From positions 1-19,947 of the forward strand of contig CAJVPP010001441.1 of the NCBI GenBank assembly GCA_910592005.1: DNA of 19,947 nucleotides, written 5' to 3'. Every line of letters begins with the position of its first letter. Position 1 is the first letter of the stretch. Positions 9,387-19,340 of this stretch are shown one piece after another. The translations under genes and the position numbers were made by a program. Under the pieces are notes generated by a model. The model had not been told where the DNA came from, did not search any database, and saw only the letters and a program-made list of their open reading frames with translations. This DNA is from Funneliformis mosseae. Taxonomy: Eukaryota > Glomeromycota > Glomeromycetes > Glomerales > Glomeraceae.

Positions 9387-12213
9387 TCATCTTCTATCCC
9401 TTGATTCGTTTATGTGATGACGCGATTGTTGGTTTTTTAGGGCCTCTCTTTTCTTCCATGCATCTCGAATTTTGGATGTATTTGATAGTAACTAATAAAA
9501 TAAATAAAATTATGAGGTAAGATTATCTTGTTAAAATGGTATACCGTTTGTAATAATTTAAAATAGAAAAAAAAAAGTGCCTGCTCTTCAGTTATTCCAT
9601 CCATTATACTTTGTTTTATTTTTTCAACTACTGTATGATGATTTGCGTGTGGTTTATCATCGCGAAACCTTATAAACCTCCATGGTGGATTCATTGAAGG
9701 ATTATAAACCACTTCAACAATACGTCCTTCGTATTGTTGAAAATCATGTTTCCAACTTTATGCGAAGAATCATTTGGTTAATCAACATTGTTATTTATGA
9801 ATAATTTCAATAAAATCGTTAATTACTTACAACTGCTCCCACTCTTCATCGGTAACATACATATCATCAAAATATCTATGATCATCCTTTTGTATCCATT
9901 TATAAAGACAAAATCTCGGTTTAGCATTCTCATTATGGCTTGGAAATTCGAAATGTAATTTAAAGTCAATGGAATTTTCATTTGGTGGTTTCCATTTTAA
10001 CATTTTCTCGAAAGTTCCTGTCGAATAACCTGATGTTAATGATGTAAAAATTAATCCATCGCTTTTGTGCTTTAAAGATGGTATAATTTGTTTTAAAACT
10101 TTTTCTAGTCCATAAGAAAATTCCATTTCTTTCTTTATTACACTTTTTTTATGTAAGGAAAAAAAAGGTTAGAATTGATCGTTTATGTGACAAATAATCG
10201 AAGTAAAATAATAATACTCACTAAAATGGTTGCAATTGCGCAAGGTCCGAACGTTTACGCAACATTTTTTCATAGGGGGTCATAATATAATCACGAAGAT
10301 ACTTTGAAAATTAAAGAATTGTCAATTAATATATATAGAATTATAATATACGTTTCCATAATCTATGTAACTTACGCCCAATCTTTTGTTAAGAGGCTTA
10401 TTCATGAAGTTCTTTTTATCCATTACTAACAAATCGAAAACCAAAAGCTTTAGAGAAACCTAAATAAGAACAATAAACCAACAATAAAAAATCAATGAAA
10501 ACTTATAATTTTTAATAAACAATAAAAATATTACTATATTTACATTTCCATCATTTTCAGTATCATTTACTAATTCACAATCTATTATTGTTTCATTATG
10601 AAAATTTGAAAATGTTGGGTCTTCAGGAATAGGAAACAATAAATTTGGAATTAATCGATAATAATTCTTGCGATCGATCTGTAATATCTTCGTTTAGTAA
10701 GTGAATTCTTATGCTTCTAAATGTAAATGCATATCAAATGTTTAAATAAATAATAATACTGACCAAAAAAACAGCTGGTTTCCCAGGACTATCACATGTA
10801 ATATAAGCTAATACACGTGTTCCGTCTGTTTTCTCACAAACATAATAACTAAAAAAAGATCAACGATTTAAGTTATTTATTTTTTCAAATGAAAATTAAT
10901 ACAAAATACTAACTCTTCATTTTGCAATTCCTGTATATGCTCGGAACTAAAACTAATTGGTTGCGCTCCTGTTAAAGAAAATAAATGTTAATGATGCTGA
11001 TAATTATTAGGATGGATAAATAAAGTGAATATCACATACCAGGGAAACTTATTGTAAAAAAAATTATTATAGGAAAAAATATATAAGAAAATTAAAAAAA
11101 AATCAGTTTGTTTATAGGAGAATAATAACTATCAAGTGAAAACCTTATACTAAAGAACGGTCATGTGACGTGAAATAATAAAAAGTTGATAATTATTACG
11201 TTATTTCAGCACATAACCGCTCTAAATACTTTGAATTTAAAAAACAAAAAAAAACCAACTAACTTCGATACTCCAACTAACTCTCTGACTCTTGACCTCA
11301 ACTCTCTAAGACGATGAGGTTCTACATGTTGTCCCGGGATTCCTGGAGCTATGAGTCAATTGAGGAAAAAAAGAAAAAGGAATCATTAAGGAGTGATCCA
11401 GGCTAATAAATAAAATATAACGACTCTGCCATTTTAATTATCATCATTGCGGATTTTAATACTAGACAGTATGGTATCCAAGGAATTGACACTAATATCT
11501 TTTTTTTTTGAGTACAAGCAAATTGCATTCCTACGAATTTTACATACGAGTTGACAAGTGATTTACCTGGAGCAAATTGCCTCTATTATAAAGTTTAAGG
11601 AATTTAATCTTAATTAAAATGAATAAGATGCGAATGACAGCTTGTATCCATTAAAAATGACCATATACATACTTCTGAATTATAACCGAAAACCCGTTTG
11701 TTTTTATTATCATTAGGTATTATATCTTTAATAAGTTCCACATCTGCCTGTTTTCTTTGTTTATGCTCCTGAAATAATTACAAATCAAGAATGAAATGAG
11801 AGATAAGAAAATAAATTATAATTATGAAATTAAAAATTAAAAGGAAACGCGTATTTTTATACCTCGTCATTATTAAAAACGTCTCCTTTATCAACAGAAG
11901 CTGTTATAAGACAACAATAATAATACTTTTTTTTTAGAATTTGTTTTGAATAAATATTAAAAAACCATAATTATTAAGACTCGAAACGTTAACCTGCAGA
12001 TAGGTTAGAATCATTAATTTCAAAACCTTGTGTCATCGAAGGAGATTTGTACATAGACGCATCGCTGTTAGCTTCTACTTTTATTGATTTTTGTTTCTTT
12101 ATTTCGTCGTCCAATTTACGCTTCCGACTGAAACGATTAAAAATATTATAAAGACATAAGCATGAATAACTTAATTTTCAAGAAATATTTTTCCTTACTC
12201 ACAATTGTGACAT
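9387..12213 (-). CDS. CEG1: mRNA guanylyltransferase (mRNA capping enzyme), 14 exons
   Basis: This nuclear enzyme transfers GMP from GTP to the 5' diphosphate of nascent RNA polymerase II transcripts. Exons: 12213-12203, 12127-11994, 11900-11863, 11768-11669, 11348-11264, 11047-11040, 10968-10914, 10848-10764, 10678-10544, 10459-10376, 10301-10222, 10142-9831, 9755-9581, 9491-9387; about 468 aa. All GTase motifs are present: CEKTDGTR with catalytic K150, DCELV near 205 (usually D-G-E; Gly is Cys here), LKLLVFDLLVMD, SDGLIF near 300, LKWKPP near 320, and the OB-fold WRFIRFRDDK at 401-410. The GTase core starts at PGIPG (~96) and FPGAQPISF. No RNA triphosphatase is fused, as expected for fungi. 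The first four exons encode a ~94-residue polar extension with a basic cluster RKRKLDDEIKK. Their linkage is inferred because the core exon lacks its own Met. Confidence 0.88.
11424..11597 (+). pseudogene. LINE-type endonuclease fragment inside a capping-enzyme intron
   Basis: In the long intron 11349-11668, the opposite (plus) strand reads IIIADFNTRQYGIQGIDTN, then a poly-T run and a stop, then CIPTNFTYELTSDLPGANCL. The D-F-N-x-R followed by G-x-x-x-x-D-T-N, and about 25 residues later P-T-x-F-T-Y, matches the order of the endonuclease (exonuclease/phosphatase fold) motifs of non-LTR retrotransposons. The fragment is short and broken. It would explain why this intron (~320 nt) is much longer than its neighbours. 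Family assignment is by motif only. Confidence 0.35.
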
Positions 12214-12482
12214 TGCAATTTGTTTGATTTTTAGATCAAGAAAGAGAAGTAACAAAAAATTTAAAAGTGATGGAAAATAACCATTTTCATGATAATTGTG
12301 TAACTAAAATGGTTAGTCTCAAATTCGGGCCAGAATTACTTTTAAAATATACCCAAACAAAAATCATAGCCAATCATATCATTTAAAACAGATTTACTGG
12401 ATAAATAATGCGCGTTTAAAAAAACGTTTAAAACCAAACCACCGATTTCCAAAATTTAACGCGTCTATTCTAAATTTTCATA
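12214..12482. promoter_or_regulatory. Divergent promoter interval, capping enzyme / CENP-Q
   Basis: A gap of about 270 bp separates the two divergent start codons, so both promoters must share it or overlap the first introns. It contains a perfect 9-bp inverted repeat, AACCATTTT (12279-12287) and AAAATGGTT (12306-12314), with an 18-nt spacer. An ACGCGT hexamer lies at 12459-12464, which is the core of the MluI cell-cycle box of yeasts. ACGCGT also occurs within introns elsewhere in the window, so its significance is uncertain. No TATA element in a convincing position was identified. Confidence 0.4.
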
Positions 12483-13874
12483 ATGGTAACTAGATTTATT
12501 ACGTAGAAAACATCTTTTCAATTGTTTTAATTGTTTAAATAAATACCTTCTTTTCGACTAAATAAAAAAACTAAGGGTACTTCACGAACTACGAGAAGCG
12601 GTATTTCAAAAAGAATTAAATGATTATTTATTTGGCACGTTTTTATATTAACCTTTTTTCTAAATTAGCTTCGCAGGGTACATCAGCTACCCGTTCGATA
12701 TCTCAAAACACGAATGATATACATTGGAAATCCTTAAGTCCAAAAACGAGACAACATATCCATGATCTTATATTGAGCTCTGTTCCGTAAGAATTCAATA
12801 AATAACTTTTTTTTTTTACTGATTATTTAAAATATATTAATTTATAAAAAAAAAAAAAAAATCCCTGTAGTGTTGTGCTAAATAGTATTCGTGGTACAAA
12901 GAGGAAGGATAATTTACAAGAATTATTAAACAAACTTATTACAAAGTAAATGATTATTTTTATTATGATTATTCACTAAATTTATCATATATATAAAATC
13001 AATTAACTGAATTCTTGTTTGTTTCACGCGTAAAAAAGAATTGATGAAAAGTTGGAAACACTTCAAGTTCCAAAAACATCAAAAAATAGCAATTTTGATT
13101 ATACCAAACTTCATTCTCAAAATGTAATTAATTTTAAAATCAAATTTCTAGTGATATTAAGTAACCTTTTAATATTTCTATATTACACTGTAGCGAGCAT
13201 TGGAGTTGACACTTGCGCAAGAATTGGAGCAGATCAGCCAAATGGAAATGCAACTTGAACACGAGAAATTGCAAGTATTTTTATTTAATCGATTCTATTA
13301 AAAACTTTACATCGATGTTAACATTTCTTGATTTTAGACTTTTGAAAGAAGATTCAAAGAGTTTGGCTATATTCCGTAGTGACAAAAAGGCTGTAGACAG
13401 TCGAAATAAAATGCTTCAGCGGAACAAGGTGGATATGAGAAGATAAAATAATAATAATAATAATAATTACTTAAAAGAGAAATTCTTTTTTTTTTTCCTA
13501 TTAAACCCTAGCTACATCCTTTATTAAAAGAAGAAGTAGAAGACTTGGTTGAAATCGACGAAGAATTAATTAAATTTCATTTTAAACCATCATTAAGGGA
13601 CAAATCATCATGCTTATATGATGTAAGAATATTTATTATTATTCATTTTATATTAATTGTTTGTTTTAATCGTTATGATCTATTAAAGCCCGAAAAGGAT
13701 GATCAACTTTGCGAGATTGAAAAATCTCTCTCCTTACATTTGCGATCAATTGAAAAGAACACTCAGACAATCGATGATTTAGTAAATGAGATTGATGAAG
13801 CTGAGAATAGTTTGTTACAATTAATGAAAAATGCAGGTTTGGATGATAAGTTGGTTGAAAAGGTTTGTTTGTAA
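12483..13874 (+). CDS. CENPQ: CENP-Q-like inner kinetochore protein, 9 exons
   Basis: CENP-Q (Okp1 in budding yeast, Fta7 in fission yeast) is part of the constitutive centromere-associated network linking centromeric chromatin to microtubule-binding complexes. Exons: 12483-12485, 12576-12600, 12669-12786, 12871-12945, 13039-13123, 13194-13270, 13338-13428, 13512-13622, 13689-13874; about 256 aa, near the size of vertebrate CENP-Q. The segment HWKSLSPKTRQHIHDLILSS matches the family signature W-x-x-L-S-x-x-T-R-x-x-L-x-x-L. It is followed, as in the family, by a K-rich stretch and LETLQVP. The remainder is coiled coil (ALELTLAQELEQISQ; LHLRSIEKNTQTIDDLVNEI). Intron 13271-13337 needs a GC donor to keep frame. 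The start is uncertain: an ATG-only exon at 12483 keeps phase, while an unspliced start at 12620 would add a hydrophobic N-terminus over an obvious polypyrimidine acceptor at 12650-12668. Confidence 0.72.
13447..13467. repeat. (AAT)7 microsatellite in a CENP-Q intron
   Basis: Seven AAT trinucleotides lie inside intron 13429-13511, immediately before a long poly-T tract and the acceptor. It is simple sequence with no evidence of function. Confidence 0.85.
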
Positions 13875-14133
13875 TTATTTGCCATACTTAACCAATTAAT
13901 AAGATATGTGATAATAAACGATTTATTTGTGTATTCATAAGCCATTTTATTCTAAAATATATTTCTTTCACAAAATATGTACACACAAAGTAATAATAAC
14001 TATAATATATATATTTCAAAATTGTAATACAAGATAAAATAAAGTATAAAAGAATATTATAAAATGGTTAAAATGGTTAACCGTAACATAAATAAGTATT
14101 GAATAATTTAATTTAAAAAAAGTATGAAAGGGT
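13875..14133. other. Convergent 3' region between CENP-Q and UNC13-like genes
   Basis: The two genes end tail to tail 259 bp apart. The interval is A/T-rich and contains several AATAAA-like sequences in either orientation (for example AAAATAAAG near 14035), fitting overlapping 3' processing regions. No gene is seen. Confidence 0.45.
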
Positions 14134-17100
14134 TTATTTATCTAAATTCTGAGAGGAAATAGCCTGCTTTTTAGCTCGTTCTTCCATTTGTTGTTTCAAA
14201 AATACTTTGGTACCTGATCTCATTCTTAAAATTCTTAAAATAATTTCACTATTATCCTGACTAGTATTTTTACGTTTTTGAGATTTTCTGTTTTTAATTG
14301 TTCCTAAATTACGTGAATTCATTACTGATTTACTAATGCTTTCTGATTTTTTAACAGTCATCGTACTTGTGACTTGATTATTAACGTATTCTTGCATAAG
14401 TGTATCGGTTTCCATATCATAATAATATCTTATCGACATTATATCAAGATACTTTTGGTTTTCAAGAACTTCTTCTTTTGATAAACCGTTCCCATCAGCA
14501 TGGAGATAATTATGAAGGAACTATATATCACATAATAATGAATTGATTAAATCAAATTATTGTAAATAATGAATTAACAAATAAAAAATAATCATTTACC
14601 TTTAGCCATTTAATTACAACGTCAACCTCAGTATCATTAAGAGGTTTCATTTCAGAAGGTCGATCTGATAAAGGAGGTACCAAAAGTTCCTCAATAATAG
14701 ATTCAATTTCTTTCCATACTTTAGTCATGACCTTTGTAAACACCACAGGATGTAGATAACTATTAAGCGTCATTAAGTTAGGATCAAAATAATCGAAGAG
14801 TGGATGAATCACTTCTTCAATTTGCATATCTGTCAATTCAATTCTCTTTGATTTACTAAAAGGAAAAGTGGGGTTTTTCACCAGTTTTGCAATGACATCT
14901 CTTGATAAACATTTTCTCAAAAATGGAGACAACTACACGATAAAAAAATTATCTACATTAATTTAATTCATAAAAAGAAAATCATAACCAAACCATATAC
15001 GTACTCTATCAACAATTATTCTTGCCATATCATCATGTGCACGCTTTAATGTCCTAAACGCTTTTCCGAAATAAAATTGAATGTCGTCCTTTTCTCCTTC
15101 CATACTTATTCTCAATAATATTCGACCATGTGGATCTAAATCTAGCCAAACATCGTGAGCCAAGAAGTCATCAAAGAATTTAGGATCTAACTTAATATAA
15201 GCTTTCCCACATACATCATCAGAACCAACTTGATCTCTGTCCCACACTGTAACACATAACCAACGCATTTTGTCTGAAGATTCAATGGTGATATCAAATG
15301 CTTCGTCCCAACGTGGATTCAACGTTTCATATATTACACGAGTCCGAACTAAATTCATTCCTTTTTCGTCAGAAAGCACACAGTAAGGATCACTGGAGCC
15401 ATTAGTATCAAGTGCAGGTAAATTTTCTGCTTGAACTATTTTAATTGTGTAGAGATATCTATTTTTTTCCACCTTTTCCGGAACGGGCGGTGCTTGGTCT
15501 GAATCACGAATAATTTGAGCTAAATAATCAACATCCATTGTGTTATACAAACTATCAAGTTGCTCACGTGCTGCTTCAATGTTGTTAATTTTAATGCAAG
15601 ACTAATGGGATTAAAATATTAAATTAATTATGAATGCGATTAAAAAATTATTTGATTACAAGTATTTAACAAAAGGTCTCGGATCTGACAATTTACCTCA
15701 GGTTTAATATCCAAAGGAACAGCTTTATCAGTTGCCATGGCAGTTTTGGCTCTAATATACCAAGCAGATTGTTTTGACGCAATTTGTTCGGTTTCTTCCG
15801 GTGGAAACATGTCCACCTTAAACTTTCCCTCTATAACATTACAATATTGCTCTAAAGCCTTACTAACAGTCTATTTTATAAATTAAATTAATAAATTTTA
15901 TTACGTATGTAATATGAAGTAAAAAAATTAACTTACCCTAGATAAGCTCGTCATATAACGAGCACTTTGGAAGTCATTTGGCCAATTTAGTCGTTTAAGA
16001 AAGTCAATAGTTTGATTAAAAGATGTGAAAAGATCTACTACGGAAGAAGAATGGCTGTCTGTAGCACTAACTGCTTTGAACTGTTTACAGTAAAAATTAA
16101 TGTAAGAATAATACAACAATATTTAATAATTACTATTACAATGGAACTTCACCTTATCAACTTTAACTGCAGAATCTACCCATTCTGGAGTCTTAGAGTC
16201 CATAGCTTCTAACCATTTACGAACATGAGGTCCAAACCACTCTTGAATATTAAAAGTAAAATTTTCACTATAATATTATCAAATCGATTATAAAAATATA
16301 TATATAAAAATATATTTATGCATAGTTATTAATACATCTTTTGGAAACTTTTAATATGGAAAGCAAAATCACTTATCAAACAAAAATCAAACTTCATTAT
16401 TAACGAATTGTTAAAACGATAACCCACCCATGACAATTTTCTAAAAAGACTTGTTTGATAACGAGAACTTCTCTGTATAATTCAAAAATATCTTCAACGG
16501 GAATTCCTTCTTCAGAAGTCATTTTGACTTTTTTTAAGATTTCAGATGTAGCATTTTCCATATCCGCAATAAAAAGAGGAATTTGCGTTCTAATTACCAA
16601 GCAAGTAATATCGACTTGGCTACATTATGATAATAATGATAAAAAAAAAGAGTATGTTACTAACTGTAAAGTCTTCCCGTAAATGTTTGGAATTGTTAAA
16701 CAGCAGACGAATTTGTGCGCAAACCATTTAAATAATAGTATGAATAAACTTTTTTTTTTTTTACAAACTTTATTAAAGGTTTTGGGAATTTGACGCGTAA
16801 TTTTTCCAAGTCTTCTTGAAATGATCGAACAATAGATATTAAGGCATGAACCTCATTAGCAGCTTGATTATAAATTTTGTCTCTCTTTTCTTGGTATTTT
16901 TTAATCGCTACTTCCTTTTATATTAAAAAAAACTAATAAAATTTAGAAAAGGTACTACCGACAATAATAAAAGCATAATGTAAAGGTACTTACAATAACA
17001 ATAGATCTATGTTCATTGTACAATGATGATAGAACGTTAGAATATTGTTCTTGAAACAATTCATTTTCATAAATTGTCTGTATCAAAGACAAAATCGGTT

Positions 17101-19340
17101 CAAAACTTTGAGGTTTAATCCTGAAGTATTGTGATAATCCATCTTTCAGGTCTCTTAATAAAGAGTCATGAATTCCCGAAATTACTTCAATAAGTTCCCT
17201 TTTCTACATCATAGAAAAAATTTGGTTATAAATTTTTTATATAAATAAAAGAAAACAGAATATAAATAGAAATAGAAATAGAAATAGAAATACAAACATC
17301 AGAAATAGTCCATGTATTAATAGGCCGTTTCTTGATTGCATCATTCAATAAATGAAAACCTTCCTTTAAGTGATCCAAGCTAATCTGAGAATTGATTTCA
17401 GGATCAGGACTATCATATCGACTTTTGATCGCATCTAAATATTGCAACCATCTAAATGCAGGCGAAACTCTCCAACGTAGTCCACATTCATTAAGAAAAT
17501 CCAGAGTATTTTTTGAAAGGATCTTAAATGAAGCCTCTTCCTGTGACATTAACTCGTAATCTATACACTTATACATCAAATACTTGTAGTAATTACGAGG
17601 ATGTTGCGGAATAAAAGTAAAAGAATCTCCTTGACTACTTGACTAAATGAAATAATTTAAGGGTGATATTAATAAACATTAATCTGAACAATTATCATAA
17701 TTAACACAAACCTCAATAGGCGGATTAATTGCTTCTTTAGGTTCATTAACTGAATTCTGTGGCTGATGATATGGAGGATTATAAGGAGGATATGGCGGTT
17801 GCTGTTGATTATTATATGATGGATGTGATTGTTGTTGATTATTATTTGGTGGATATGGTTGATTATTATAAGATGGATATGGATATGTTGGTTGTGGATT
17901 ACTATATGGTGGATATGGTGTTTGATTACTGTGATGGTATTTTGATTGTAACTGCTGTGGATTATAAGGATGTGTATAACCTGGTTGTTGATATTGTGAA
18001 TCAATGGAGCGTTCAGTTGAACGTGCTTCTTCATATTGACGAAAAGCATCGTTCATAGTTTCAGGATGCATTGATCCTGTGAATGTTGTGCGTCGCGGAT
18101 TTGATGCTACCGATGACCTTTTATCATTTGGTCCTGACAAAATAGTCTCTCGTATTTCTGTAGATTCTTTAAGATTTAAGTCTGGATTAAGTGCAATCAT
18201 GAAAGCAATATTTTCTGTAATTTGTTTCAACTCGATTCTTTTCCAATTGTTATAAGCTTCATCCGAATCAAAATCATCTCTACAAGCAGGAAAATTTGCG
18301 CCACGATTTACATGGTTTATAATATTCCGAAGATCTTCTAATGCAGACTTATTTTTTTTAAAAAAAAAAAAAAATAAAATAAAATAAAATAAACTAAATA
18401 AATTTAAATTCTAAACAGAAATAATTAAATAATAAATAATGAGCTATAAACTTACTTGTTCACTACAAATATTTTTTAATGCATTGACATCTTTTTGTGC
18501 TTGATTAGGAGGAATGTTGAAAATCGCTTGAACTATTTTAACCATGGCCATATCTTCAACATTCGTACTAATCCCATTTATGGTCGGTGGAACTTTAGGC
18601 GCACCAGACATCTTGGTTAAATAAATTTCTAGTCGTGACATCATTTCAGGGGTTACCGATGAAGTTTTTAAAAGACATTCTTTCAATATGCCCACAAATA
18701 TAACAACATGTTCTGTAAGTTTAGCTTGCCATTTGATATTAGCAGGCATTTGAGCTTCTTTTAGTTCATCCTGAGCAATTTTGAGATAAGCTAAAACAAT
18801 GTCCTCAATTTTAGTACTCTCTTTAAATTGCTTACGAAAATTTTGCTGTTGTAAACTATGATAAAATAATGAAAGATCCCTTTGTAAGTAAGGATCCTGA
18901 TAATCTGGGTTCCGATCTCTACCGGTCGTAATATCTCCAAGTTTATCTCTTAATATTTTAATCACCTCTTTAGGTATTTTATTGCTTTTCATTGACTTTT
19001 TCTCATTAAAAATATCTTGAAAGGCTACGAGATGATTAGTAAATACTTGTTCAAGGGTTGTTTTACTTGAATCTCTCCCCGCAAAGCTACCTCGCTTTGA
19101 AGCCTCTTGAGGAGGTCTAAAGGCGGGAGGTCTAAAGGCGGGAGCAACGGTTTGGGAGGGTGCAGCTTTTATAGCTTTTGGAATTTTCGGTTGTGTTAAG
19201 TATACCAAGTACGCGACACGTAACGCATATTGGTATACTAACTCTTCGGTAAGATTCGTCGGACCGGGACCTGACAATCTCTTTTTTCGACCAGAATCAG
19301 ACTTCGCTGATGAAGATTGTCCAACCTCTAAACTATTCAT
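14134..19340 (-). CDS. UNC13/Munc13-family protein with MUN and C2 domains, 12 exons
   Basis: Fungal relatives (fission yeast Ync13 and Git1) act in vesicle exocytosis and endocytosis at sites of growth and division and in signalling. Exons: 19340-18456, 18347-17712, 17642-17298, 17203-16994, 16914-16769, 16619-16428, 16267-16153, 16080-15937, 15870-15697, 15601-15005, 14932-14600, 14520-14134. Every junction is GT-AG with matching phase; 1387 aa. The N-terminus has the family-typical VYQYALRVAYLVYL. MHD1 lies about 805-890 (FNIQEWFGPHVRKWLEAMDS; VVDLFTSFNQTIDFL). C2 spans about 999-1115, with all five calcium-ligand aspartates apparent (D1014, D1020, D1070, D1072, D1077/1078). MHD2 is about 1190-1240 (LNSYLHPVVFTKVMTKVWKE). 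C2 between MHD1 and MHD2 is the usual fungal order. The C-terminal ~100 residues are basic and low-complexity. Residues about 412-493 are Pro/Tyr/Asn/Gln-rich. A clean ATG begins the long first exon, with no better upstream start. Confidence 0.92.
17264..17292. repeat. (AAATAG)n microsatellite in an UNC13-like intron
   Basis: Almost five AAATAG units (ATTTCT-like on the coding strand) lie within intron 17204-17297, a few bases after its donor. They provide a pyrimidine-rich stretch on the sense strand. No function is evident. Confidence 0.85.
17755..17990 (-). repeat. Degenerate coding repeat for a P/Y/N/Q-rich tract
   Basis: On the coding strand, short imperfect repeats encode strings such as PYPPYSNPQPTYPYPSYNN, NQQQSHPSYNNQQQPPYPPY and NPPYHQPQ. 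The plus-strand complement shows repeated TGATTATTATA and GGTGGATATGG words. The tract lies inside exon 2 of the UNC13-like gene and keeps frame throughout. Long open frames on the other strand and in other frames here are by-products of the repetition. Confidence 0.8.
18366..18390. repeat. (AAAAT)n microsatellite in UNC13-like intron 1
   Basis: Tandem AAAAT units follow a 14-base poly-A run inside intron 18348-18455. Simple repeat only. Confidence 0.85.
19111..19143 (-). repeat. Perfect 15-bp tandem duplication encoding AFRPP twice
   Basis: GGAGGTCTAAAGGCG occurs at 19111-19125 and again at 19126-19140, inside exon 1 of the UNC13-like gene. It translates as two consecutive AFRPP pentapeptides (AFRPPAFRPP). 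The identity of the copies suggests a recent in-frame slippage. Confidence 0.9.

Noticed and set aside
12459..12464. ACGCGT as a proven MluI cell-cycle box for the CENP-Q-like gene
   Set aside because: The hexamer also occurs in introns (near 11849 and 13026) and in exon 5 of the UNC13-like gene (near 16793), so a single promoter copy is not enough evidence for a regulatory claim.
16672..16735. Protein-like minus-strand string CAQIRLLFNNSKHLRED as an extra UNC13-like exon
   Set aside because: There is no acceptor AG between the upstream in-frame TAA and the string, and its phase does not fit exon 16619-16428. Direct splicing from 16769 to 16619 gives the conserved-looking FPKPLINQVDI without it.
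17669..18049. Second minus-strand 126-codon ORF rich in His and Ile
   Set aside because: A +1 shadow of the same repetitive coding tract; the Pro/Tyr frame continues into conserved exons on both sides.
17759..18058. 99-codon plus-strand ORF rich in Asp, Tyr, Val and Met
   Set aside because: It is the exact antisense of the Pro/Tyr/Asn/Gln repeat in UNC13-like exon 2. The repetition keeps several frames open.
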